From Diospyros lotus (lineage: Eukaryota; Streptophyta; Magnoliopsida; Ericales; Ebenaceae): a DNA stretch of 64,000 bases. Position numbers and translations under genes: made by a program. This document shows, piece by piece, positions 1-13,600 of the stretch; the first letter of the stretch is position 1, and each line of letters begins with the position of its first letter. The notes under the pieces were generated by a model, which made no database searches, was not told the origin of the DNA, and saw only the letters and a list, made by a program, of their open reading frames with translations. The stretch is taken from positions 28,438,116 through 28,502,115 of the forward strand of contig NC_068347.1 in assembly GCF_014633365.1 (NCBI RefSeq), read 5' to 3'.

Positions 1-282
1 GTTTGTTTGAGGATTTGGATTGGGATCATTCGTATGTTGCATCTTGTAATTGTACTTAATCTTATTAGAGGGCTTGGTTTGGCTAGACTAAGTGTGCCAT
101 ATGGGGATGGGGTTCTGCTCAAGGATTTTCCACATATAGATTCATCTTGATTTATTTGCTTGAGTTTTACTAGTTGACATATAATTGTTCGCCATACATA
201 TGCATTGAAACAAAAATAAGTTATGTTCATCTTCAATATGCTTGCCTAGTTAAAAGATATTATCTTTGAAGTTTTGGCCTTT

Positions 283-1055
283 TAGGCATAGAAATGATCT
301 GAGTTGGCTCGCAATAAATCGTGATTTGACTTGTTAACTAGCTCGATAAGTTGAGTTCATGAACAAAATGAGTTGTGAACATGAGCTAAATAATATGGCT
401 CATTTAATAAATGAGTTGAGCTCAATTCATGAGCCAGCTCGATTGAATTACATGTAATATATATAAAATACAAATTATATGTATACATTAATACTATTGT
501 TATATTATATTATATTATATCTTAATACTAAAATACATGAAAAGAATTTTCAAGCTTAAAATTTTAATTATTATAAAATTACTTTATTTGTGATGAGTAA
601 TTTCATTTTTTTCTAATGAATATCCTATAGTAAATTTAATTTGTACATAATATATAATTAATTATGATAAATTTATTAATTCAAAATCATTGCATATTTC
701 ATATTTGATCTATGCATTTTTTTTTTCCAAGTGATTAATTTTTAGTGTGTTGAAGTAAGATTTCTTTGATTTTTCTTTTTTTTTTTTTGGTATCTAGGTT
801 GAATTGAGTTAAATGAGTAGTGTTAATGAACCAAGCTCATGAGCTGCTTGGCTCGAGTTGGTTCATTGACTCATTTGGATGCTATTTGAGCCTGACAATT
901 TTAGGTGAGCGGTTCGTGAGCTTGGTTCAAGTTGAGCTTGAGCTAGAAAATTTGGTTCATTTGAACTTGAGCTGAGCCATGAGCTAAACCAATTTTAAAT
1001 GAGCCAAGCCGAGCTGAACCTCAACTTGGCTCGACTCGACTCATTTCTAGCCCTA
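283..1055. mobile_element. hAT-like MITE with GAGCT subterminal array
   Basis: The ends form an imperfect terminal inverted repeat: TAGGCATAGAAATGA at the left and, on the other strand, TAGGGCTAGAAATGA at the right. The outer 150 to 250 bases on both sides are crowded with the pentamer GAGCT and its complement AGCTC, while the middle is plain AT-rich DNA. Short TIRs starting TAGGG with subterminal motif arrays are typical of non-autonomous hAT elements. I could not see a clear 8-bp target duplication, so the insertion is old or the ends are off by a few bases. It lies in an FCA intron. Confidence 0.5.
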
Positions 1056-1059
1056 CTTC

Positions 1060-2240
1060 CATCTTCTGTATTTAATTTCCACATGCATGTGTGTGGGGGT
1101 GGGAGGATGTCTGGCAATCATGTCGGAGTATGGGAGGTGGTTCGCATACCATGTCATATTTAATTGATGAATGATTGTGTTTGAGGCAGCTTATAGTTGG
1201 AAAATCTGGTACACTTGGAGTTAATTTGGCCACTAGTGAGGCTTGGAGTTCTAATTAAAAGGGGTTCTCTAAGGTTAGTTTGTGAAAGCAGGTAGGAAGA
1301 CCGACTGTACTTTTGGCTAGAGTTTTGGTGTTATTGTAAGACCCTGAATGTAGTCATTTGAAACCTATTTGGTGAGGCTATTGACAAAGGGGCTGTAATG
1401 GGAGATCAGTTGCATCTCATCTTAATGTGATGGTCCTATGTTTTTGAGTGGTGTTTCACGATTGGGAGCTGGATTCAGTATTTGGGGCTTCTCACAGTGC
1501 TATCACTGCAATGAAGTTCATTGATTGGGAATGATACGGCTTCGAGTAACACTTAGAATATACTATTTTCAGTTAAAATCACTTTGTGAGTTTCTTGGAG
1601 GGAAGGTGGTTTGGCATTCTCATTGAAAGGATTATGATACACTAAGGCTCCGGTTAAAGTTGCTCTTTTCTTGGCAGTGACAACTAGGAACTGAAGAAAT
1701 TGCTACCATGGACAGTTTAAGGAATGAAGGATTTTTTTTTTTTCCCCGGTTTAAGTGGTGTTGCATGAGTGGAAGGGCGTGTGTTGATCTTAATCATCTT
1801 ATACCAAGAGCCTTGACTTTAGTCTTTTCAAGTTTTGGACTGGAGTCCTTGACACTTGGGTTAGAGAGTTATTTGTATCAGTGATATAGGGCTGCCTTTG
1901 AGTTAGACACGTGAGAACATGAGATATGACTACTTTATTTGCGCCTGGTGTGCAAGGAATAAAGTGCTTGAAGAGGACCAAGAGGTGGAATCCTATCAAC
2001 TGTTTTGAGTGAATATTTCCCATTTCTCTCTCTGTATGTGGTGTTGGCTTGGGTTTGTTAGACTTTCCCTTTAGCTTCTTTTGTTGATGGCTTTTCTTTT
2101 TTTCTTAAAAAAACTGAATATTAACTTAGACATGTAGGGCAAGGTTTATTGATATATTTATTGAGTGTAGGGGTTGGCACCCCCTCTTTTCTTGCCCTTT
2201 TCGTATACAGATTTTCTTTAAAAACAAAAACCAGAGAATG
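1060..2240 (+). mobile_element. Relic of an L1-type LINE (3' end)
   Basis: Around 1645-1735 a frame reads KAPVKVALFSW and then TMDSLRNEG, the start of the zinc-binding domain that follows reverse transcriptase in plant L1 elements. Near 1800 PRALTLVFSSFG matches the usual PRA..W..F..FG segment of that domain. The text then decays through several stops. The segment ends at 2165-2235 with the sequence style of L1 3' tails (a CCCCCTCTTTTCTT stretch, then A-rich). No intact frame remains. The left limit is a guess. The segment lies in sense orientation in an FCA intron. Confidence 0.4.
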
Positions 2241-2466
2241 CTGTTAAATGTTAACAATTGAAACCACCTTGAACTATAATTATATGGCATAGGCATTTGC
2301 AGTGTTGAGAGAATTGTACCAGACTGGCTGGTTCAACCGGAAGAATTAAGAACTGGGCGATGGACCAGTCCAGTCGGCAGCAAGAAACTGGCCAATTAAC
2401 CATTGAATGAGTTGGGTTTAACTAGCCAAATGTTTTATTTTATTTTTAAATGTTAGAGAAGACAAC

Positions 2467-4040
2467 CATGAAACACATTCTATCAAAAAAGGAAACAAAG
2501 GTTGGGACATCTTAGTAACTCCGAAGGGAATGTGAGCTACACATTCTATCGACGCATAAGTTCAAATGAAATAAGGCAAGTTTTAAAAAAGATGAAAAAT
2601 CATAAGGCAGTGGGACCAGATAATATACCAATAGAAGCATGGAAATCATGGGAGAAGAGGGCATCTCCTGGCTAACGCAACTATTTAACGCCATCCTTAA
2701 ATCAAAAAAAGATGCCAGATGAGTGGAGGAAGAGTACTTTGGCTCCTATATATAAGAACAAAGGAGATGCTCAAAATTGTGAAAATTATAGAGGAATTAA
2801 GTTAATGAGTCATACCATGAAACTCTGGGAGAGAGTAATAGAGCAGAGGCTCAGAAAGGAAACAAAGGTGTCAGAAAATCAGTTTGGTTTCATGCCTGGT
2901 AGGTCAACAATGGAAGCTATATATTTACTGAGGCGTCGTATCGAGATCATCAGAAGGACCTACATATGGTGTTTATAGATCTTGAAAAAGCCTATGATAG
3001 GGTCCCTAGAGAAGTATTATGGAGGGTTTTAGAGAAGGAGGAGTCAAAATAGCCTATATACAAGCCCTTAAGGACATGTATCATGGTGTAGAGACTAGGG
3101 TCAGAACATGCAGGGGGGATACTGAACCATTTACAACTACAATAGGACTGCATCAAGGTTCTGCACTAAGCCCATACTTATTTGCCCTAGTAATGGATGA
3201 ACTCACTAAAGATATTCAGACAGATGTGCCATGGTGTATGCTATTTGCAGACGACATAGTGTTGGTGGATGAAACAAAAGGAGTGAACACTAAGCTTGAG
3301 TTGTGGAGAAACAATTTAGAATCTAAGGGATTTAAATTAAGTAGAAAGAAAACAGAATATATGGAATGCAAATTTAGTAAAAATGCAAGAGTGGATGATG
3401 TTATAATAAAATTAGAAGACCAAATCTTACAAAGAAAAGACCATTTTCGATATTTGGGATCAGTGATTCAAAAAGATGGAGAAATCCACGAGGATGTCGC
3501 ACATAGAATTAAGGCAGGTTGGCTAAAATGGAGAAATGCATCGGGGGTGTTATGTGATGGTAAAATCCCATTAAAATTGAAAGGAAAATTTTATAGGACA
3601 GCTATAATACCAGTCTTGCTGTATGACTCAGAATGTTGGGCAGTCAAATACCAGCATGAGCAAAAGACGAGTGTAGCGGAGATGAGGATGTTAAGATGGA
3701 TGTGCGGACATACAAGAAAGGATAAAATTAGAAATGAAGTTATTCGTAATAAGGTCGGAATAGTGCCAATCGAGGAGAAGATGAGAGAGACTAGACTAAG
3801 ATGGTTTGGTCATGTGAGAAGGAGACTAAGAGATGCTCCTGTGAGGAGAGTTGATGAAATGGAACAATTAGTCACAAAAAGAGGTAGAGGTAGACCCAAG
3901 AAGACTTTGGGAGAGACATTAAAATTTGATATGAAATATATGGATGTAAATGAGGATATGACAAAAGACAGAAATACATGGAAGTCTAGAATTCATGTAG
4001 CCGACCCCACATAGTGGGATAAAGGCTGGATATGTTGTTG
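2467..4040 (+). mobile_element. 5'-truncated RTE-type LINE with 13-bp target duplication
   Basis: The perfect 13-base direct repeat TAGAGAAGACAAC stands at 2454-2466 and again at 4041-4053. Between them is a LINE whose reverse transcriptase is described in the next entry. The 3' end reads GGCTGGATATGTTGTTG right after the stop, the short TTG-type tail typical of plant RTE elements, which have no poly(A). The intact target duplication fixes both borders and shows that the element was truncated at insertion rather than eroded later. It is in sense orientation in an FCA intron. Confidence 0.85.
2550..4014 (+). pseudogene. RTE LINE reverse transcriptase, frameshifted
   Basis: Reverse-transcriptase fingers and palm are readable in pieces: KNHKAVGPDNIP near 2598, MPDEWRKSTLAPIYKNKGD from 2712, the NYRGI motif, the [10 protein letters not shown] motif, then after a frame change near 2970 [27 protein letters not shown] and the catalytic FADD of CMLFADDIVL at about 3240-3268. 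A C-terminal region follows with WFGHVRRR and RGRGRPKKT, ending in HVADPT and TAG at 4012. From 3019 the frame is open for 331 residues. The endonuclease domain is missing. At least two frameshifts (about 2660-2700 and about 2970) make it non-functional. Confidence 0.85.
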
Positions 4041-4616
4041 TAGAGAAGACAACTATTTGGGAGATATAGGAGTTGATGTGTGACTTTTTGAATACCATCT
4101 GTTGTTTTGATGGTTAAATCCCTATCAAATAAAGGACAGCGCAATGAAAACATTTATAATGATTTGTAATTTGGATATTATTGATCGTGGACACTTTTTT
4201 GTAATTGTTGATTTGTAATTTAAATATTTGATTTTCAGTTTTATTTTATTTTCATTCTACATTTGTGTTAATATTGCTCTATGGACTTTGCCTAATTGCA
4301 TTAGACTGTTACTTATTGTTAAATCTTTTATAGTTTTTTGTGATTTCTAATGATCATGTGTTTATTTGTTAATAAAATAAATCCTGGTTCAACCCCGGTC
4401 TGAGCATTGATCCTTGATCCTCTCATATTTTTGGTTCAATACCCTGGTCTGAGCTTCAAAACATTGGGCATTTGGTTGTCTCTTTCAAAATTTATCATCT
4501 TTTTGATTTTTACACATTATATTGTTTTCATTCTTGCATAGAATTTTCCTCCTTTTTCCTCTGCAACCTCTAGAAACTTTAAAGGTACATGCTAAGACTA
4601 ATGCTTTTTGCTGCAG

Positions 4617-7600
4617 GCTCCTTGGACTGGTATGATACCACAGACAGGTGCCAGCACTACTTCAGTTGCTTCAGTGGCAGATGTGCCACCCGTCTCATCT
4701 TCTGCTCCAGTTCTTCCAACCACCCAGGCAGTAGTAGCTCCTGCAAAGTGTAGTTGGACAGAACACACCTCTCCTGATGGACACAAGTATTACTATAATA
4801 GTTCAACTGGTCAAAGCACGGTAAGGAACTTATAGTCTTCTTATTTTTTCCCATTTCATTTCCTTCTCTGTTTGTGGATATTTATTCTATCTCTAATACA
4901 ATTAACAAGTGCTTGATGGCATGAACATGTAGTGGGAGAAGCCAGAGGAGTTGACGTTGGTTGAACAACAGAAGCAGCAACAGCAAAAACCATCAGTTCA
5001 GCAGCCTCAAACCCAGATGCACCCTCAAAGTGTGTCTACGCAGCAAGTTTCACAGACACAACATGCTCAATTTCAAGCACAGCTCCGCTACCCGCAACAA
5101 TTGCAGCAAAGTTCTATGCCGATGTCGGTTAGTACTTCATGTCCCTTCTCCTGGAAAGTTTTTAACTTTTTGTCTCCTCAGAGCTTATTGGATTTTATGA
5201 TATTGCAGTATCAGGCTTCGGGAGTTACAAGTCACCAAAATATGCAGGTATTGATTGGTTGCTTTTGGATTTAGTATTTTTTTACTGAGATTAATTAGTT
5301 AGTACGGATGATAATGTTGGTGCTATTGTTTGTGATATGGATGCCCCTGAATATCTCTAGTTATAACTTTGTTCTGTTAAGAGGATTATGATTTGATTAT
5401 AATCTACATATTAATGAATTGCATATTTTGTGTATATCTGAGTGTATATTGTTCCCTTATATTAGTATAGGATGCATGTATATAATACCTTGTACCTACT
5501 CATTTGTGAAATACATTGAGATACACTATTTTATTTTACATGGTATCAGAGCCATTGTAAAATAAAATAAAAAATAATAAAAAAACGAAGAAGGCAGTGA
5601 GAGAGAAACTCCCCTAGCTTTTAGAAGCAGCTGCTGCTGCCATCAGTCACTGGCCTTATCTCTGCCACCTTCAGTCCCTGTCACTTACTACAACGCCTTC
5701 AGTCACCGTTGCTGATCACGACTTGTCCTTCTCATGGCACTTCTTGCGACCTGTCCTGCCAGAGTGACTTGTCCTCCTTTTGACCTGTCCTCGTGACCTC
5801 TCCAGATTCAGAGACAACTCTGGTGTGGCACAATGCAACCCAGATCGTGTTTGCAATCACCTTTTGCATCTGTTCTCTAGTCCATCTTTGATCCAACCAG
5901 TTATATCTGACTCTTGACAGCCCTAGATCTGCCGGATCCAGCATCAACAAGGCCATATCTGCCTTGTTCTGTGTTCTTTTCATCAGAACCAAACCCTTCC
6001 CGTTCAGATCTGTGTTCTTAGTTTCTCAGTGCTGTTGTTCAGTTGTGGTATTGCTGTCCTGGTCTGGAGTTTCAGAAACACTAGAAAATGTGTTTGTGTC
6101 TACATTGGAAACCTAGATCCATGCATCACTAAGTGAGATCTTGACAATGAATTTCGTGTGTTTGGAGTTTTATTGGGTTTCAAGAAGGCCAACAAGGTAT
6201 GCTTTCATTGATTTTGATGACAATAGAGATGCACTTGATGCAGTTTGTAAACTGGATGGTAAGAGCTGGTGGAGAGCTGAGATGTCTCATAATCCTATAG
6301 GTAGTGGTGGTGGACATGGTCATCCTTGAGCAACTAATAGAACTCCTAGTAGATCACCTTTTGTAACTATATCAAAGGAAGGGTATGCTCAGTTCCTTTT
6401 GTTTCAAGCAACACAACATGACCCTTCATCTATAGCATCTTTTGCTCACATTGGTAACCCCGCTACTTTTTTTACACAGTCCACTTCTTTTAGTCCATGG
6501 ATTTTTGACTATAGTGCTACTAACCACATGTCTAGTAATAGTTCTCTATTTTCTCATTTCCAAAGTTCGAGGTCTTTCCCTATTGTTACACTGGCTGATG
6601 GTTCTCAAGCATCAGTCGAGGGTATCAGTATTGCTATACCTTGTCTGCTTTGCCCTTGTCATCTGCTGTACATTTACCACAGTATCCCTTTAACTTACTT
6701 TCTATCAATGAACTCACCTGTGATATAAATTGTTCCATATCCTTTTTGTCTGATTTTGTCTTCATTTAGAATCGAAGGATCAGGGGGATTGACAATAGGG
6801 CATGAATCTCGGGGATTATACTATCTCTCTTTGTTTGCTCCATTTATGGCTTGCACTACTGCTACTTAACAGCTGTGTACATTGTTGATTAGGGCACCCA
6901 TCTTTGTCTAGTCTAAAGGAGATGGTTCCTAGTTTGTCCAATGTTCCTGCCTTAAGAGTGTGAGTCATGCCAACTTGGGAAACATAGTCATAATTCATTC
7001 CCAAGTTGAGTAAATAAGTGTTCTAGTTATCCCTTTTTAATTGTTCATTCCTATTTGTTGGTCTTGGTTATGTTCCTTCAAAACAAGGGTTTTGTTATTT
7101 TATCACCTTTATTGATGATTTTCCACGAGCAACCTGTGTATATCTAATGAAAAATTGTTCAGAATTATTTTCCATCTTCACCACCTTTTGTGTTGAAATT
7201 CACACTCACTTAGATGTGCCAATTTGTGTTCTTCGTAGTGATAATGTTCTCGAGTACTTGTTTGCACGTTTTCAATCTTACATGGTATCCAAAGGATTTT
7301 TCATCAAACCTCTTGTCCTAGCACCCTTCAACAACGTGGGGTTGCTGAAAGGAAGAATCCTCATTTAATCGAAACTCCCCGCACTCTACTTCTTTAGATG
7401 CATGTCCCCCTCCAATATTAGGATGATGCTGTTTTAACAGCATGTTATTTGGTTAATCGGATGCCTTCATCTATCCACAATGACACAAGTCCCTTATTCT
7501 ATTCTTCCTCCGGCTGTCGTACTCCTTTCCCCCTTGTATACTTGGATGTACATGCTTTGTCCATCAGCTTGATCTTGGTCAGGATAAGCTGTTCACTTGG

Positions 7601-10600
7601 TCCCTCAAATGTGTTTTTCTTGGTTATTCTCATCTTTAGAAGGGGTATTGATGCTATTCTCCCGAGTTAGCTCAAAATTGTCTTTGCTTATGTCACTTTT
7701 TTTGAGTAATCCTCTTATTTTCCCCCATTGTTTTGAGTTGTTTGTCGATGTCAACTAATTTACCTCTACATGTACCCATTCTTGATCTTCCATCTTCTAC
7801 TCTTCCACTTCCATCTTATTGCTCCAATCACCCTGATCTTGGGAGCTATTAGTATTGCACTCATGTGGACCCACCGGCTAAGCTAGAAGAAGACATACCA
7901 ATGGAGCAACTTCATGATTCATCCTTCGTGCCAGTTGAGCTTTCTCCCTCTGGTTCGTCTCCCTTGCCTTGTGATCTTGATTTGTGTGTAGCTTTTTGTA
8001 AAGGTACTTGTTGTTGTACTACTGAACATCCTATTTCAAATTTTGTAAGTTATCACTATTTGCCCCTTGGATGCATTGCTTTTGTATCTTTGTTGCCCTT
8101 TGTCTATATCCCTAAAATTGTTACAAAAGCTTTTTCTCATCCCAATGGGACTTGGGGACTTGGCACCTCTCCCTTCGGGCAAGTCCATTGTTGGTTGTCA
8201 TTGGGTTTATACTGTCAAGGTTGGTCCAAATGGCTAGGTTAATTGCCTCAAGGCCCACTTTGTTGCTAAAGGGTATACTCAACTTTTTACCTTGAGTATG
8301 GGGACACTTTCTATCTCGTTGCTAAGATCTCCTTTGTTTGTTTACTCTTGTCTGTAGTTGCTATGTTTGACTGGCCTCTTTTTCAGTTAGACAACAAGAA
8401 TGCCTTTCTCCATGGTAACATACAAAAGGAGATCTATGTGGAGCAGCCTCCAAGGTTTTTTGCTTAGGGGGAGACTAGGATGGTGTGTCGTCTTTGAAAA
8501 TCCTTATTTGGCCTAAAACAATCTCCTCTAGTTTGGATTGGTAGATTCAATTCAGTTATCTTGGAGTTTGGGTTAACTCAATGTGAGGCTGACCATTTAG
8601 TTTTTTTATCGCTCTAAATCTGGTCATCACATTCTCTTGGTGGTATATGTTGATGATATAGTTATTATAGGAGATGATGATGTTGGTATCACTGAGTTGA
8701 AAACACATTTCCAACAACAATTTCAAATCAAGTATTTGGGTCAATTGAAATATTTTTTAGGTTGAGAACAGGGCATCTATATTTCTCAAGAGGAAGTATG
8801 TTCTGGATATGCTAGAAGAGACATGGATGGTTGGATGCAAGCCGGTAGATATACCCCTATGGGTCCAAATATCAAATTGTTACTGGGACAAGGGGAGCCT
8901 ATTACTGACCTTGGGTGTTGTCTAGATATCTCATTCGCTATGAGTGTAATAAGTTAGTTTTGAGATTTACCTTGTGACAATCATTGGGATGTAGTGATTT
9001 GCATTCTTTAATACATTAAGGGTGCCCCTAGATGAGGTGTGTTATATTGAGATTATGGTCATAGTCAAATTGTGGGATATACATATGCTAATTAGGCAGG
9101 ACCTCATATTTATAAGTGGTTCACATCTGGATATTGTATTTATTGGTGGCAACTTAGTCTCTTGAAAAAGTAAGAAATAAAGTGTTGTTACCTAGTCCAA
9201 TGCAGAGGCTAGGGTAATGACCCTAACAACTTGTGAGTTGATATGGTTGAAACAATTGTTTGAGGAGTTAGGAGTAATATAGATCAAGTATGTGAAGTTG
9301 ATTTGTGACAATTAGGCTGCAATGCATATAGCTTCTAATCACATATTTCATGAGAGAACTAAACACATTGAGAATTTGAGATTGACTGCCATTTTGTTAG
9401 GGAGAAGTTACTTTATGGAAATATTTTCACGTTTGTGGGTTCTAATGATTAGTTGGCTGATTTATGGAGATATTTTCACGTTTGTGGGTTCTAATGATTA
9501 GTTGGCTGATTTTTCACCAAGTCGCTCATAGGTCCATGATTTGATCATAATCTACATATTAACTGTATATTTTATGTATATTTCTAGCATATATTGTTTC
9601 TTTATATCAGTATAGGATTCATGTACACAATACCTTGTACCTACTCATTTGTGAAATACATTGAGATACACTATTTTATTTTACATGTTCTACAGGTTTT
9701 TAGTGCAATCTTTTTCCTTTCTAGCAAAATCAATACCGTATCTTTCTTCTTGTTTTTATTTCTTCTTAAGGATGTGCATGCTTTGAATATTGTTTATCAT
9801 GCAGACTTGGATTAGCTGATCATCTCTCTCTCTCTCTCTCTCTCTCATACATGTGCCTCGTGCCCATAATCTAATAAGGAGAACCCATACAAATTTGGTT
9901 GCCCCTGTCCATGGTTGATGACTCATTGGATAGACGTGTAAAATCCCCACTTAAAGTATTTGATGCACAAGTGTGCCTGTTGCTGGTAATTGTGTGAGCA
10001 CTTCACTTTTTAAATCTGGATGTGATTTATGCACTGACACTACTTGAGGTTTGGTGAAATTTAGGGGACCACCCATCTATTTTGAGAAATTACAGGGACC
10101 TCTCTAGGTATAAAGCTTGCATTAGTCAATACTCCTGCTATTAAACAACAGTAGTCAAAATGCCAAAAATACCCTCCTAATCTATCTTACCTCCCCATCC
10201 GATGATCTCTCTCTCTCTCTCCCCTGCGTGGGGGATTTGGTTCTTCAAGTCTGAAGAACCCAAATGCTTGGGTTCTTTGATTTTAATCAGATCTCACCAT
10301 AATCTATTGGTTCTATTCTTTACTTATAAGTGCCAAATTCCAAAATTTTTCATGAAGGTCAAATTAATGCTTACAAAATCTTCTAAGCATATAATCTGCT
10401 CGTGCGTTTGTGTTGATATAATCTGTAGATAGATGTAGGGGTTCCATAGTTGATCAAGTAGGACACCTTACACGGTGGCTGGCAGATGACAGTTGGAGTT
10501 TGAAATTTGCCAACATTTGTGTTCTTTCAAGATTTTCCAGCAATCATGAGCTCATCAGTTCTTGAAATTAGAAGCCTGCCTCTCTCTATATGATGACAGT

Positions 10601-13600
10601 TGGGCTAATAATTCCTTTCATTCAAATAAAATATTCAGCATCAGTAATAGCTGGCAGATTGATTAGCGGTGTTGATCCACTCTACATCATCCGATTTAAA
10701 CTTACACATTCCCTTCTACCTCTTTCCTTTGCTTGAATCCCAGTGGGGTTACAGCTGGTGGTGGTGGTCAGCACAAGGTGGCTGGCCATTGCCAAACGCC
10801 ACAGTATTTTTTTTAAAATTTTTCTGAAAAGTGAGGGGGGAGGCATTGCATTTTGCAGGGTAAATGGTCATTTTATCTTAATGTTTAACAGCTGGGGAAG
10901 TCTCTATAATTTCTCAAAATCAAGGGATGGTCGCCCTAATTTTGCCTGATCTCAGAGGTTATTAGCCTAATTTACCCTTTTAATTAGTGTGGAGTCCCTT
11001 TGTAGCAATTTGATATTCTCATGAAATTGCCATGTTTGCGCATGTACGTGTTTTTTGAACACTTTTTTGTGCTTCGTGAATCTGTTAATATGAATGTGTG
11101 AGTCTCCATAATATGAATTTGTTATATTAATGGAACTCATTCTAAACTTGCCAGTGTGTACATGTTTTTAAACACTTTTTTGTGCTCTGTGAATCTGTTT
11201 ATACGAATCTATCAGTCTCTGTAATATGAATCTGTTAAATTAACGGAACTCATTCTAAACTTGCTGATGTAATGTGTTGGTCTTCTAATGTGGTCTTTTG
11301 TCATATTAGTTTGTGAATTTTCTGTGGTATTTCAGGAACTTGGTTATATCCAATCACAAGGAGCTGCTGGTTCTGTTAATGATCCCTCGCGCTTCCAGCA
11401 AGTATGAGATGTTTGTTTGCTGATGCAGTCAAGTTTCTCCATTGATACATCATTTGCGTTGTCTGCCTGTGCTGCAGGGGCTTCATGCTGCTCAGGATTG
11501 GATGTGGAAGAATAAGCCTTCAGGTTTGACCAGTTTCTGTCACTTCAAATTTTATCTGGCATATTATTATGAGTTTATTTTTCTATTTGTTGATATCTTT
11601 ACTATTCATACCAATATGGTTGATTTTATAATATTATATATTATTTGAAAATTTTTATTTCACAGTTTTACTGCTTATGTTGACATTAGTACAAGTACAA
11701 TACATATTTATCTTCCCTTTTTTTTATAGAAAATAGTGGAAAACATCCTAAATGTGTATTCTAACAGTCGGAATAAGTTAAAAAAAATTAAAAAATAGAC
11801 TTTCTTTCTGCTTGAATTTTTTTCTTCTGAACATGTTTTTGAATTTTCTATTTTTCACAAAAAATAAGAAAATAGAATCCTTTTTACACTACCATGCAAC
11901 CCCTTTGTTTTTCCAATGTTTACTAATTGTTAGAAGATACCTCTAGGATTTCTTCTTTTTTTTTTTTTTAACAAGAGTGTTTTCTCAAGTTTTCTAAATG
12001 GAAAACACGAGGGGATGTTTAGTTGTGGAAAATATTTCCAGTTTTCTATCTCTAATTTTCTATAAAATCTCAAGTTTTCATTTTCTGTAGAAAATTTGGA
12101 AAACACAGGTCAAATGTTAGAAATACAATTAGAACATATATTTGAAAAAAGATAAATGTTTTAATTTATTGTGTAACTTGTGTTAGAGAAGGAAATGAAG
12201 ATGATTTGTGGCAAATTTTTGGAAAACCGTGTTTCCAAATCTCCAAATTAACAAAGAAAACTTAAAAACTTATTTTAGTAGTTTTCCAAGTGTAGTTCAA
12301 TTTTTGGAAAACCGCGTTTTCCAAATTTTCATTTTCCGTTTGGAAAATTTTTGTATTTAAACAAGTTTTTTAGTTTTCTGTGGGGTAATTTTCTAGAAAA
12401 CTGACTGTAAAATTTATAATAATTATAAATAGAAAAAATATTCATTAATAGTACACATTAACTACAGTGGCAGAGCGAAGAAAAAATTTTAGTCCGGGCC
12501 AAAGTATAGTTTTAGCCCTGGTCAAATTATAAAAATTATAATTATTCATACTAATATATATAAAAGCTCAAAAAAAAAAAAAAGCCAGCTGGGGCCAAGG
12601 CCCCAGCTGGCCAAAACGTGGCTCCGCCACTGATTAACTAGTAATAAATAGTAAAGATATTAATAAGAACACTAGTATAACAGTATTATAAAATTTTAGT
12701 ATAGAAATAAAATTTATAATCACTATCATTAATCGTTATTGTTAATACTGTAACGTTAGTAATATCATGAACATTGTTTTAGTAATATTAATCTCATAAA
12801 ATTATCAATATAATTTCTTCATTATTTTTATATAGTAATAACACTATTAACAAGTTATGGCCATTAAATTATAATATTAGCAATATCATGAATGATATTG
12901 ATAATATGACAATCTAATAGTAAGGATAATATTATAATTACTCATACTTAATATTATATGACCATCTTTGTTGTATGGATGATGAATTCTCGTAGTTAAA
13001 AATGTGAGTGTAGCTGAGATTAGAATATTTAATAGATGTACTGCCATACAAGAAAAGACAAAATGAGAAATAGAATTATACTTAGAAATGTTAAGTGCCA
13101 CCTATTGAAGATAAGCTACTAGAATGATGATTAAGATAATTTGAATATGTGAGAAGAAGACCAACCGATATAAGTTGTTGATTCCTGGGTAAGATATAAG
13201 GAATTATTGGCTATAATCTCAAGAGATTCATTAGTCAAATGACTCAAATCATCCTTGGTTTAGATGCTAATCTTATCTTTAGTTTTTAGAAACTGTTAAA
13301 GATTATTCTTTGACCGGTTTTTAGGATACTTTCCTATCCTTGTACAATCAACCTTTCCTATGTTTTTTGTACAGCCTAATCTTTCGCAAGTATAATCTTT
13401 CCTATGATGTAATCTCCAACCCTATAAATAGGGCTGTATTACTTGTGTAAAAATATGAGAAACAATTTATTTCCACATGGTATTAGAGCCATAGTTTTTT
13501 CCTCCCCATTGCTTCCTTGGTCTGGTCTGATTACTATGTGCCTTTATTGCCACAATATTGTCTTCTTTGTTGGCCTTTATTGCCTTATATAATGTTAGAA

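Larger units (their letters stand above)
2300..4465. repeat. Possible older MITE split by the RTE insertion
   Basis: The stretch near 2310-2345 (cagactggctggttcaacc) has a weak inverted counterpart near 4385-4455, where ggttcaaccccggtctgag and a second similar copy occur. With the RTE element removed the pair would bound a unit of roughly 570 bases. The match is imperfect and no target duplication was found, so this is only a suggestion. Confidence 0.2.
5375..9685 (+). mobile_element. Ty1/copia retrotransposon inside an FCA intron, decayed, carrying an RRM fragment
   Basis: It is bounded by the 5-bp direct repeat TGTTC at 5370-5374 and 9686-9690. The LTRs are at 5375-5540 and about 9521-9685. 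The primer-binding site TGGTATCAGAGC, matching initiator methionine tRNA, follows the 5' LTR at 5541. Domain order in between is copia-like: remnant of gag and protease, integrase, reverse transcriptase, RNase H, all on the plus strand and full of stops and frameshifts. The place where most of gag should be is partly occupied by an RNA-recognition motif of an SR protein. The LTRs differ clearly in their first half, so the insertion is old. Confidence 0.8.

Noticed and set aside
5541..5552. TGGTATCAGAGC-type motifs (also 49563, 55683, 56473) as parts of tRNA genes
   Set aside because: No cloverleaf surrounds them. Each follows an LTR end and is a retroelement primer-binding site.
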